From Hydrogenothermus sp. (GTDB taxonomy: Bacteria; Aquificota; Aquificia; Aquificales; Hydrogenothermaceae), in contig QNYP01000185.1 of assembly GCA_003978675.1 (NCBI GenBank), forward strand, positions 1-8,189: 8,189 bases of DNA, read 5' to 3'. Both the position numbers and the translations under genes were made by a program. Shown here piece after piece: positions 1-6,808 of this stretch. The notes under the pieces are model-generated. The model had not been told where the DNA came from, did no database searches, and saw nothing but the letters and a program-made list of their open reading frames with translations. Numbering within the stretch: the stretch's first letter is position 1; the number at the start of each line of letters is the position of its first letter.

Positions 1-29
1 ATATAGTGCAAGAAAGTGTATATTAAAAT
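1..29. repeat. Left-edge inverted copy (outer arm), probable chimeric fold-back
   Basis: All 29 bases are the reverse complement of 124-152, with a 94-base spacer. Identity stops at base 30. The copy sits flush with the window edge and duplicates coding sequence of the cyclase, which fits an amplification or assembly chimera better than a functional repeat. Confidence 0.85.
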
Positions 30-60
30 TGTGATAGTAGATATTAATAAGAATGATTTT

Positions 61-1104
61 ATGTTTTTCTTTATATTAAAATTAAAATCCTTGTTTTCTT
101 CTAATACAAACATAATCTCCCCCATTTTAATATACACTTTCTTGCACTATATAAATAAAGACTTAGACTTTTATCTTCCTCTTTTTATCTTATCATCTAT
201 AGGGCTAATTAGTGGATATATATACTACCAGAAAACAAAAAATTATATTAAAACACTAATTATATTTTTCATATCAATATCCATTTCAACATATTCAGTA
301 TTTTTAATGGGTGGAATAGGTAATGTAGGGTTTATATGGTCTATACTTCTTATAGGAATAGTATATTTCTTATTACCTATAAAATATGCTAATAGATTTG
401 TGCTCTTTTATACTACATTAATTGTATTTTCCATATTATTGTATTTAAAAGGGATAATAAACCTTCCTTATGAAAAATCTTCACTTATTACAATAGTTAT
501 ATCAATAGTGATAACTGCATATGTAGCAAACACAATTATTCAAGAAACACTGGAAAACTTACAAAAATTAGCAAAGCTTGCAAATTTTGATACATTAACA
601 ATGGTTTACAACAGAAGGAAGATTCTCCAAATACTCAATGATGAACTTGACAGAGCAAAAAGATATAAAAGACCTTTATCAATTTTAATGATAGATGTAG
701 ATAATTTTAAAAAGTTAAATGATAATTTTGGACATCAATTTGGAGATAAAGTTTTACAAGATTTTGCAATACTATTAAAAAATATAGTAAGAAAGACAGA
801 TGTAATAGGAAGAACAGGAGGGGAAGAATTTTTAGTAATTCTTCCTGAAACTGATTTAGAAGGAGCAAAATATGTAGCAGAAAAAATAAGAAAAGCTGTA
901 GAAGATTACTTTAAAGGACATTGCACTATAGATATAACTGTATCAATAGGTGTTGCTCAAGTAAGAGAACCAATATGCTCCATAGATAGTATTTTACATG
1001 AAGCAGATATAGCAATGTATAAAGCAAAAGGTGCAGGAAAAAATAGGGTAGAAATTTATAAATATGAAAATACGGGGCAAAGCCCCAATCTAAAGTTTGG
1101 TTAG
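61..1104 (+). CDS. Membrane-anchored diguanylate cyclase (GGDEF domain), N-terminus uncertain
   Basis: Predicted to make the second messenger c-di-GMP from two GTP at the inner membrane. Counting from ATG 61 (347 aa), residues about 19-160 hold five or six hydrophobic membrane segments, then a short helical linker, then a full GGDEF domain from about 175. Seen motifs: DTLTMVYNRR at the domain entry, metal-binding IDVDNFKKLND (Asp212, Asp214), active-site GGEEF at 253-257, and the product-inhibition I-site RKTD at 244-247, exactly five residues before GGEEF. All catalytic positions are intact, so it should be active and feedback-inhibited. The membrane part resembles no sensor family I can name. 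The frame is open back to a GTG at 16, but bases 1-29 are an inverted copy of 124-152 and probably not native; 31 (GTG), 61 (ATG) and 91 (TTG) are the starts in trusted sequence. ATG 61 has no convincing Shine-Dalgarno, so the gene could also begin off the contig. It converges on acnA; the stop codons overlap by 3-4 bases in TTAG. Confidence 0.85.
   Translation: MFFFILKLKSLFSSNTNIISPILIYTFLHYINKDLDFYLPLFILSSIGLISGYIYYQKTKNYIKTLIIFFISISISTYSVFLMGGIGNVGFIWSILLIGIVYFLLPIKYANRFVLFYTTLIVFSILLYLKGIINLPYEKSSLITIVISIVITAYVANTIIQETLENLQKLAKLANFDTLTMVYNRRKILQILNDELDRAKRYKRPLSILMIDVDNFKKLNDNFGHQFGDKVLQDFAILLKNIVRKTDVIGRTGGEEFLVILPETDLEGAKYVAEKIRKAVEDYFKGHCTIDITVSIGVAQVREPICSIDSILHEADIAMYKAKGAGKNRVEIYKYENTGQSPNLKFG
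124..152. repeat. Left-edge inverted repeat (inner, native arm)
   Basis: This arm lies in the cyclase frame and encodes part of its first hydrophobic segment, so it is taken as the native copy. Its reverse complement occupies 1-29. Confidence 0.85.
1060..1086 (-). terminator. Putative terminator of acnA transcript, inside the cyclase 3' end
   Basis: A GC-rich hairpin with stem GGGGC (1074-1078), loop AAA and stem GCCCC (1082-1086) stands out in AT-rich DNA. Read on the minus strand it lies 15 bases after the acnA stop and is followed by GTATTTTCATATT, a modest U-rich tract, as expected of an intrinsic terminator. On the + strand no clear U-tract follows. It is encoded within the last codons of the cyclase. 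The stem is only 5 bp, so strength is uncertain. Confidence 0.45.
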
Positions 1105-3848
1105 TTCTGTTTAGCTATTTTCCTTAATACCATTGGAAGAATTCCACCATTTTTGAAATATTCAACATCAACAGCAGTATCAAGTCTTGTTTTCACATTA
1201 AATTCAACAACTTCACCATTTTCTTTTTTAGCTCTAATTGTTAAAGTTGCCCCAGGAGATATATTTTCTATTCCAATTATTTCATACTCTTCTGTTCCAT
1301 CAAGTCCAAGTTCCTCCCAGCCTTGACCTTTCTCAAAAACAAGCGGTAAAACTCCCATTCCTACTAAGTTAGACCTGTGAATTCTTTCAAATGACTTAAC
1401 TATAACAGCTTTTACCCCAAGAAGTGCTGTTCCTTTTGCAGCCCAGTCTCTAGATGAACCCGTTCCATACTCTTTTCCACCTAAAACAATAAGAGGAGTT
1501 CCTTCTTCTGCATATTTTACAGACGCATCATAAACAAACATTTCCTCTTTCTCAGGAAGCTTTAAAGTATATCCACCCTCTTTTGGAGCAACCAGTTTAT
1601 TCTTAATTCTAACATTTGCAAAAGTTCCTCTTACCATAACTTCGTGGTTTCCTCTTCTTGCACCATATGAGTTAAACTCTTCTACAGGAACACCTCTTTC
1701 AAGTAGATACTTACCAGCTGGATACTCAGGAGGTATTTTTCCTGCAGGAGAAATATGGTCAGTAGTAATACTATCTCCAAGAAGTTCTAAAACTCTAGCT
1801 CCTTTTATGTCTTTAGGAGGCTCTACTTCTAGTTTAAATCCATCAAAGTAAGGAGGTTTTCTTATATATGTTGAGTTTTCATCCCAATCAAATGTTTCAC
1901 CTGTTGGAGCTTCTAAAGCTTGCCAGAATTCATCTCCATCTAATATGTTTTTGTATTTTTCTTCAAAAATATCAGGAGTTAAAACCTCACTTAAAACTTG
2001 TTTAATTTCTTCTTGAGTTGGCCATATATCTTTTAAGTAAACAGGGTTTCCATTAGGGTCTTTCCCAATTGGTTCATTAGTTAAATCAATATCTGTTCTT
2101 CCTGCTATTGCATAAGCTACAACTAATACTGGAGATGCAAGCCAGTTCGCTTTAACATCTGGATGTATTCTTGCTTCAAAGTTTCTATTTCCTGATAAAA
2201 CAGCAGACACAATAAGGTCATTTTCTTTTATAGCTTTTTCAATTTCAGGATTTAATGGTCCACTGTTTCCAATACAGGTTGTGCAACCAAAACCAACAAT
2301 GTGAAATCTCAAGGCTTCTAAGTATGGTAATAATCCTGCCTTTTTAAGATACGCTTCTACAACTCTAGAACCGGGAGCTAAAGATGTTTTTACATAAGGT
2401 TTTACTGTTAAACCCTTTTCTACTGCCTTTTTAGCAAGTATTCCAGCTCCAATTAAAACAGATGGGTTAGATGTATTTGTACATGAAGTAATAGAAGCAA
2501 TTACAACGCTACCATCTGATAAAACGACTTCTTCATCATCTAGTTTAACTTTAACAACTTTTTTACCTTTATGAATTCTACATTCTCCTACTTCTAAATC
2601 TTTCCCTGCTTCATCTTCAAATGCAGTAATTTCTTTTATGTCTATTTCTCTGTTGTAGTTGCAGTTTAATAAATCTATAAATGTTTTTTTCATGTCTTTT
2701 AAAGCAACTCTGTCTTGTGGTCTAGAAGGACCTGCTAAAGAAGGTTCTATTTTAGACATATCTATTTCTATAACCTGTGAATACTCAGGAGTTTCGTTTC
2801 CAGTGTAGAAAAGCATATTCTCTTTTGTGTAGCTTTCAACTAACTCTGCAGTTTCCCCTCTGTTTGTTAATCTTAAGAAATTGACAGTTTCCTCATCAAC
2901 AGGGAAGAATCCCATTGTTGCTCCGTATTCTGGAGCCATATTTGCAATTGTAGCTCTATCTGGTAGTGATAATTTTTTAACTCCTTCTCCGAAATACTCA
3001 ACGAATTTTTCAACAACTCCAATTTCTCTTAACTTTTGTGTAATTGTTAAAACTAAGTCTGTTGTTGTTGCCCCTTCTGGAAGTTCACCTGTTAATTTAA
3101 CTCCAACAACTTCAGGAATTTTCATATAGTAAGGCTGTCCGAGCATTACAGCTTCAGCTTCAATTCCACCAACTCCCCAGCCCATTACTCCAAGACCATT
3201 TATCATGGTTGTGTGAGAGTCAGTTCCAACGAGTGTATCAGGATAAGCTAAAGTTTCTCCATTTTCTTCTTTCGTTAAAACTACTCTTGCAATGTATTCA
3301 AGGTTAACCTGGTGTATTATTCCAGAGCCTGGAGGAAAAACTCTCATATTATCAAATGCCTTTTGTGCCCACTTTAGAAGTTGATATCTTTCTTTATTTC
3401 TTTTATATTCAAGCTCTAAATTTTTTCTGTAAGCATCTTCACTTCCAAAGAAATCTATTTGAACTGAGTGGTCAATAATTAAATCAACAGGAACTAAAGG
3501 ATTTACCTTTTTAGGGTCTAATCCAAGCTCTTTCGCTGCATCTCTCATTGCTGCTAAATCTACAACTCCAGGAACTCCTGTAAAGTCCTGCATTATAACT
3601 CTTGCAGGGTGGTGAGGAATTTCCACAGGAGTATCGTATTTAGTCTGCCAGTTTGCAATATTTTTTAAATGAGCTTCATTTACTACTTTTCCATCTAAAT
3701 TTCTAAGTAAATTTTCAACTAAAATTCTTATAGAAAAAGGAAGTCTTTCAATATTTGCAAATCCGTCTTCTTGAAGTTGTTTTATTGAGTAGTAAGAGTA
3801 AGATTTACCATTTACATTTAAGGTTTTTTTGTAATTTTGTTTTTCCAA
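1101..3848 (-). CDS. acnA: Aconitate hydratase, AcnA type
   Basis: Interconverts citrate and isocitrate via cis-aconitate in the cytoplasm, using a [4Fe-4S] cluster; in Aquificota this step belongs to the reductive TCA cycle, where it runs from isocitrate to citrate. The 915-aa protein is full length for the bacterial AcnA/IRP1 branch (about 890-915). The three cluster cysteines are visible: Cys456 in SITSCTNTSNP and Cys522/Cys525 in GFGCTTCIGNSGPL, with the 66- and 3-residue spacing of AcnA. Also seen: GTDSHTTMINGLGVMGWGVG (208-227), GDSITTDHISPAGKIP (691-706), YGARRGNHEVMVRGTFAN (728-745) and GKEYGTGSSRDWAAKG (791-806), the swivelling C-terminal domain. The start is TTG at 3848-3846, supported by a strong Shine-Dalgarno at 3855-3864 six bases upstream and by no in-frame ATG before residue 89. 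It is last in the minus-strand run, 23 bp after uppP. AcnB and the propionate enzyme AcnD are less likely given length and domain order. Confidence 0.97.
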   Translation of the reverse strand: MEKQNYKKTLNVNGKSYSYYSIKQLQEDGFANIERLPFSIRILVENLLRNLDGKVVNEAHLKNIANWQTKYDTPVEIPHHPARVIMQDFTGVPGVVDLAAMRDAAKELGLDPKKVNPLVPVDLIIDHSVQIDFFGSEDAYRKNLELEYKRNKERYQLLKWAQKAFDNMRVFPPGSGIIHQVNLEYIARVVLTKEENGETLAYPDTLVGTDSHTTMINGLGVMGWGVGGIEAEAVMLGQPYYMKIPEVVGVKLTGELPEGATTTDLVLTITQKLREIGVVEKFVEYFGEGVKKLSLPDRATIANMAPEYGATMGFFPVDEETVNFLRLTNRGETAELVESYTKENMLFYTGNETPEYSQVIEIDMSKIEPSLAGPSRPQDRVALKDMKKTFIDLLNCNYNREIDIKEITAFEDEAGKDLEVGECRIHKGKKVVKVKLDDEEVVLSDGSVVIASITSCTNTSNPSVLIGAGILAKKAVEKGLTVKPYVKTSLAPGSRVVEAYLKKAGLLPYLEALRFHIVGFGCTTCIGNSGPLNPEIEKAIKENDLIVSAVLSGNRNFEARIHPDVKANWLASPVLVVAYAIAGRTDIDLTNEPIGKDPNGNPVYLKDIWPTQEEIKQVLSEVLTPDIFEEKYKNILDGDEFWQALEAPTGETFDWDENSTYIRKPPYFDGFKLEVEPPKDIKGARVLELLGDSITTDHISPAGKIPPEYPAGKYLLERGVPVEEFNSYGARRGNHEVMVRGTFANVRIKNKLVAPKEGGYTLKLPEKEEMFVYDASVKYAEEGTPLIVLGGKEYGTGSSRDWAAKGTALLGVKAVIVKSFERIHRSNLVGMGVLPLVFEKGQGWEELGLDGTEEYEIIGIENISPGATLTIRAKKENGEVVEFNVKTRLDTAVDVEYFKNGGILPMVLRKIAKQN

Positions 3849-3854
3849 TTTCTT

Positions 3855-3864
3855 CTCCTTCCTT
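3855..3864 (-). promoter_or_regulatory. Ribosome binding site deciding the TTG start of acnA
   Basis: Reads AAGGAAGGAG on the minus strand, with GGAG six bases before TTG 3848-3846. The strong site explains how a rare TTG start can serve an abundant enzyme. Confidence 0.75.
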
Positions 3865-3871
3865 TTTAGTT

Positions 3872-4654
3872 TTAAACCATTAAATTATTATACAAGACAA
3901 AGTATAGGAAAATTAATCCAACTATTATTCTATAAATTCCAAAGGCAACAAATGAATAAGTTGAAATGAAATTTAAAAGGATTTTTATTGAAATAACTCC
4001 AAAAATGAATGCAGTAATAAAACCGGCACCTAGATTTATCCAGTTATCAAGTTGAAACTCATTATGATGTTTATAAATGTCATAAAAAGTAGCTATAAAC
4101 ATAGTAGGAACTGCAAGTAAAAATGAAAACTCTGCAGCAGTTTTCCTATTTAAACCAAGTAAAATTCCACCTATAATTGTAGCTCCTGAACGGGAAGTTC
4201 CAGGAATCATTGCTAAAGATTGAAATAGTCCAATAAAAAATGCAGTTTTGTATGAAATTTTATCAACAGAGTTTATTTGATGTTTCTCTTCTTTGTAAAA
4301 TTTCTCAACAATTAAAAAGATTATTCCTCCAACTATGAGCATTACTGCAACAATAACAGGAGAAAACAGAGATTTTATTAATTTATAAAGTAAAAATCCT
4401 AAAGTTCCTGTTGGAATAAATGCAATTATGAGCCTTTTCCATAATTCTACATTTTTAAATAAAACATCTCTGTATAAAAATACAACTGCGAGAATAGAAC
4501 CAAGTTGTATAGCAACTTCAAAAGCTTTATGGGCTTCTGTTTGCTGTATACCCATTATCCAAGAAGCAAGTATAAGATGTCCTGTAGATGAAATTGGTAG
4601 GAACTCTGTTAAGCCTTCTAAAATTCCTAAAATAATTGCTTCAAGTATATTCAA
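3872..4654 (-). CDS. uppP: Undecaprenyl-diphosphatase (BacA/UppP family)
   Basis: Integral inner-membrane enzyme that dephosphorylates undecaprenyl diphosphate to the monophosphate, recycling the lipid carrier of peptidoglycan and other envelope polymers; overexpression in other bacteria gives bacitracin resistance. The 260-aa protein is of usual length (E. coli 273) and very hydrophobic. Both family signatures are present: EGLTEFLPISSTGHL at 13-27, with Glu13, Glu17, Ser23 and His26 matching E. coli Glu17, Glu21, Ser27 and His30, and PGTSRSGATI at 151-160, whose Arg155 matches E. coli Arg174. The start is TTG at 4654-4652; it gives the family-typical N-terminus (NILEAIILGILEG) and has GAGGGAG at 4661-4667, six bases upstream. 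The first 14 bases overlap the end of the antiporter gene, suggesting translational coupling. acnA begins 23 bp downstream. Confidence 0.96.
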   Translation of the reverse strand: MNILEAIILGILEGLTEFLPISSTGHLILASWIMGIQQTEAHKAFEVAIQLGSILAVVFLYRDVLFKNVELWKRLIIAFIPTGTLGFLLYKLIKSLFSPVIVAVMLIVGGIIFLIVEKFYKEEKHQINSVDKISYKTAFFIGLFQSLAMIPGTSRSGATIIGGILLGLNRKTAAEFSFLLAVPTMFIATFYDIYKHHNEFQLDNWINLGAGFITAFIFGVISIKILLNFISTYSFVAFGIYRIIVGLIFLYFVLYNNLMV

Positions 4655-5858
4655 CTTTCACTCCCTCAAATTTTTCAAATAAAAATTTTAAAACAAACGG
4701 TGGAACTAAAGTTGTAATAATTATTACAAAAAGCAAAACAGCATATATATCTGCCTGCAAAATTCCATTTGTTCTTCCAAGCTCTGCAAAAATTAGTCCA
4801 ACTTCTCCCCTTGGAACCATAGAAACACCAATTAGTGTTTTTTTGTACAATCTTGTTCTAGGTAATAAATATGCACCTACTAACTTCCCTAATACTGCAA
4901 CTGTTAACAAAACAATTCCAAAGACCCAGAAAAATAACGTAGAAAAATCAATTTCTCTAAGGTTTATAGAAACTCCTACCATAACAAAAAATATTGGTGT
5001 AAATGTATATATTATCGGGTTCATTTCTTTTTCTACTTTTTCTAAAAATCTTTCATCTTTTTGCATTGCTGCAGCAAAAGGAATAATAAATCTCCTAGAT
5101 AGTGCAATTCCCGCTGCAAAAGAACCTAAAATTTCAGGAGCCCCAAATGCATGAGAAGCATATGCGAACAATAAAATTAAGGATATTATCACTGTGGGAA
5201 TAAACCCGGGAAGTTGGGTTTTTTTCTCAACTTTAGAAAGAAAATGAGAAAAAATGTAAGCTATAACAGGAGCTAAAACTAAGAACATTAAGATAAATAA
5301 AGATACTTTTCCAACTTGATACAAATCAACTTTTCCAGTTATTGTAAAATCATATATAAATACAAGTAAAATCACCCCAATAATATCATCGATTACTGCT
5401 GCTCCTAAAACAACTTGAGCTATACCTGTTCGTTCTTTTTTTAAATCCTTTAAAACCCTTAAAGTTATACCTATACTAGTTGCTGTTAAAGTCCCCCCAA
5501 TAAATAAAGAAGGCATCAACGGAACATTAAAGATATAATGACTAATAATAAATCCTAATGAAAAAGGTAATATTGCCCCAGAAAAAGCAACTATTATTGA
5601 TTTTATTCCAGCTTTTTTTAGTTTACTTACATCTGTCTCTAGTCCAACTTGAAATAAAAGTAATACAATACCTATTTCTGCAAGAATTCTTAAAAGTTCA
5701 TTTGGCTCAACAAAACCAAGTAAAGAAGGTCCTAGTATAATTCCTGCAGTTATTTCTCCCAAAACAGGCGGTATTTTAAAATAGTTGAAAATTTCTGCTA
5801 GTGTTCTTGCGAGAAAAAATATTAAAAAAAGTATTAGAAAAACTGTATGTATTTCCAT
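4641..5858 (-). CDS. CPA2-family cation/proton antiporter (Na+/H+ or K+/H+), no RCK domain
   Basis: Inner-membrane antiporter exchanging Na+ or K+ for protons, presumably for pH and salt homeostasis. The 405-aa protein is nearly all membrane helices (about 12-13) and matches the Na_H_Exchanger domain. Visible landmarks: PPVLGEITAGIILGPSLLG (30-48), the N-terminal signature; LFQVGLETD (68-76); GGTLTATSIGIT (121-132), the unwound helix; the ion-binding Asp157-Asp158 in VIDDIIG, as in electrogenic CPA2 members such as NapA; Lys325 in GKLVGAY, at the place of the NapA lysine; and PRGEVGLIFAELG (349-361). There is no C-terminal TrkA-N/RCK domain (only about 10 polar residues after the last helix), so a KefB/KefC glutathione-gated efflux system is unlikely. 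Ion specificity cannot be read from sequence. Start ATG 5858; the upstream Shine-Dalgarno is weak (AGG about 11 bases away). Its 3' end overlaps uppP by 14 bp. Confidence 0.93.
   Translation of the reverse strand: MEIHTVFLILFLIFFLARTLAEIFNYFKIPPVLGEITAGIILGPSLLGFVEPNELLRILAEIGIVLLLFQVGLETDVSKLKKAGIKSIIVAFSGAILPFSLGFIISHYIFNVPLMPSLFIGGTLTATSIGITLRVLKDLKKERTGIAQVVLGAAVIDDIIGVILLVFIYDFTITGKVDLYQVGKVSLFILMFLVLAPVIAYIFSHFLSKVEKKTQLPGFIPTVIISLILLFAYASHAFGAPEILGSFAAGIALSRRFIIPFAAAMQKDERFLEKVEKEMNPIIYTFTPIFFVMVGVSINLREIDFSTLFFWVFGIVLLTVAVLGKLVGAYLLPRTRLYKKTLIGVSMVPRGEVGLIFAELGRTNGILQADIYAVLLFVIIITTLVPPFVLKFLFEKFEGVKVEYT
4661..4667 (-). promoter_or_regulatory. Ribosome binding site deciding the TTG start of uppP
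   Basis: GAGGGAG on the minus strand, six bases before TTG 4654-4652. It lies within the final codons of the upstream antiporter gene, so initiation on uppP is probably coupled to termination there. Confidence 0.7.
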
Positions 5859-5879
5859 TTTATTAAAAACCTATTTTCT

Positions 5880-5901
5880 ATTTATCTATTATTTATCTAT
5901 T
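5880..5901. repeat. Tandem 11-bp repeat in the nrdR-antiporter gap
   Basis: ATTTATCTATT occurs twice back to back (5880-5890 and 5891-5901); the second copy includes the nrdR stop codon. On the minus strand it gives a run of ATAGATAA-like words upstream of the antiporter gene. It may be simple AT-rich slippage. Confidence 0.6.
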
Positions 5902-6361
5902 CATCTTTTGAGTCCTTTTTTATTTCTTTCAACGTTTCCTCAAAATCTTTTATATCTTTAAATTCGTTATAAACAGATTTAAACCTTATATAAGTTATAG
6001 GGTCTAGTTCCCTAAGCCTTTCTTCTACTAAATCGCCTATTTCTGTGGATTCAACTAGTAGTTTTCCTTCATCTATGAGGAACTTTTCAATTTCTTCTGC
6101 AATACTTTCAGCCTGTTTTTGTGTAATAGGCCTGTTTTTTGCCGCGAGAAGTATTCCCCTTATGATTTTAGCTTTATCAAAGGCTTGAGTATCTCCACTT
6201 TTTTTCTTAACAATTATTTTTTCTTCTTCAAATCTCTCATAAGTTGTGAATCTATTTCCACAGTCTAAACATTCCCTTCTTCTTCTTATTACAGTTCCAT
6301 CTTTAGATTGCCTTGTATCTATAACCTTATCATTTAAAGAACCACATTTTGGACATTTCAT
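5897..6361 (-). CDS. nrdR: Transcriptional repressor NrdR
   Basis: Cytoplasmic nucleotide-sensing repressor of ribonucleotide reductase genes: it binds paired NrdR boxes when its ATP-cone carries dATP plus ATP. The 154-aa length is typical. The N-terminal zinc ribbon shows CPKC (Cys3, Cys6) and CLDC (Cys31, Cys34), with the basic stretch RRRRE (26-30) before the second pair; GNRFTTYERFEE (35-46) leads into the ATP-cone (about 48-138), starting IIVKKKSGDTQAFDKAKI and including TEIGDLVEERLRELD and YIRFKSVYNEFKD. Start ATG 6361 is preceded by AGAGGA at 6369-6374. The stop of the upstream NTF2-like gene (TAA) directly abuts this ATG, implying co-translation. No ribonucleotide reductase gene and no palindromic NrdR box is seen in the window, so its targets are elsewhere. 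Confidence 0.97.
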   Translation of the reverse strand: MKCPKCGSLNDKVIDTRQSKDGTVIRRRRECLDCGNRFTTYERFEEEKIIVKKKSGDTQAFDKAKIIRGILLAAKNRPITQKQAESIAEEIEKFLIDEGKLLVESTEIGDLVEERLRELDPITYIRFKSVYNEFKDIKDFEETLKEIKKDSKDE

Positions 6362-6796
6362 TTATTTATCCTCTTTCTTGTCTTCTGTGTATCCTAGTCC
6401 GTAGTATAAAAATTCTCCCCTAATTTTATTATTCTCATCTAAGAAAAATTTAACAACTGCATCTGTATATGCGTTTTTTTCTTTGTCTGGGTATATAAAG
6501 TATTCAAGTAGACTTTCAGCACCTTTAATTTTCCCTTTTATCCATAGCCCTACAGGTTTTAATTGTAAATTAGGGAAAAATATCCATATAGTATTTATAT
6601 AATCCCTTATTTCATCCTTTCCTTTTACAAAAAGCTCTTTTTTATCAGGCATAAGTTCTTTTATCTTTGGGTCATAAATTTCCGCATCATCTGTGTAGTT
6701 TTCCAGTATTTTTTCTATATTTTTATTATTCCAACCTTCAAGCCAGTTATCTATTGTTGTTTGAATAGGATTTTTTCCTACATTTTTATCAGACAT
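6362..6796 (-). CDS. NTF2/SnoaL-like protein of unknown function
   Basis: A 144-aa soluble protein with no signal peptide, predicted to have the cone-shaped alpha+beta NTF2 fold shared by SnoaL-like cyclases, ketosteroid isomerases and many ligand-binding proteins. Fold indicators: an N-terminal helix with IDNWLEGWNNKNIEKILENY (15-34), then TDDAEIYDP (35-43), a Gly-Lys-containing turn VKGKDEIRDYI (57-67), and four long beta strands (LQLKPVGLWIKG, ESLLEYFIY, TDAVVKFFLDE, IRGEFLYYGLGY). The tail is charged (EDKKEDK). Catalytic residues cannot be assigned, so it may be an enzyme or a binding protein. The reading frame is open to a TTG at 6814, but ATG 6796 is preferred because AGGAGGG lies five bases before it and would itself be coding from the TTG. 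It starts 10 bp after the hemL stop and abuts nrdR, so it is co-expressed with both. Confidence 0.85.
   Translation of the reverse strand: MSDKNVGKNPIQTTIDNWLEGWNNKNIEKILENYTDDAEIYDPKIKELMPDKKELFVKGKDEIRDYINTIWIFFPNLQLKPVGLWIKGKIKGAESLLEYFIYPDKEKNAYTDAVVKFFLDENNKIRGEFLYYGLGYTEDKKEDK
6369..6374 (-). promoter_or_regulatory. Ribosome binding site of nrdR, inside the upstream gene
   Basis: AGAGGA on the minus strand, seven bases before ATG 6361, located in the last codons of the NTF2-like gene. It fits translational coupling of the two genes. Confidence 0.6.
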
Positions 6797-6801
6797 AAAT
6801 T

Positions 6802-6808
6802 CCCTCCT
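6802..6808 (-). promoter_or_regulatory. Ribosome binding site fixing the start of the NTF2-like gene
   Basis: AGGAGGG on the minus strand, five bases before ATG 6796. It overlaps the hemL stop codon (TAG, 6807-6809), again suggesting coupled translation. Confidence 0.8.

Noticed and set aside
2881..3129. Plus-strand frame of 82 codons opposite acnA
   Set aside because: It is fully antisense to conserved aconitase sequence, has no ribosome-binding site and resembles no protein.
4428..5154. Plus-strand frames of 84 and 172 codons opposite uppP and the antiporter
   Set aside because: They are antisense to well-conserved membrane proteins; their composition (rich in Ser, Thr, Asn, Lys) is that of a shadow frame in AT-rich DNA.
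4641..5858. KefB/KefC-type glutathione-gated potassium efflux protein
   Set aside because: No C-terminal RCK/TrkA-N domain or ancillary KefF/KefG gene; the protein ends directly after the transport domain.
5859..6368. NrdR box or autoregulatory site near nrdR
   Set aside because: I found no paired palindrome resembling the NrdR box consensus in the gaps around nrdR.
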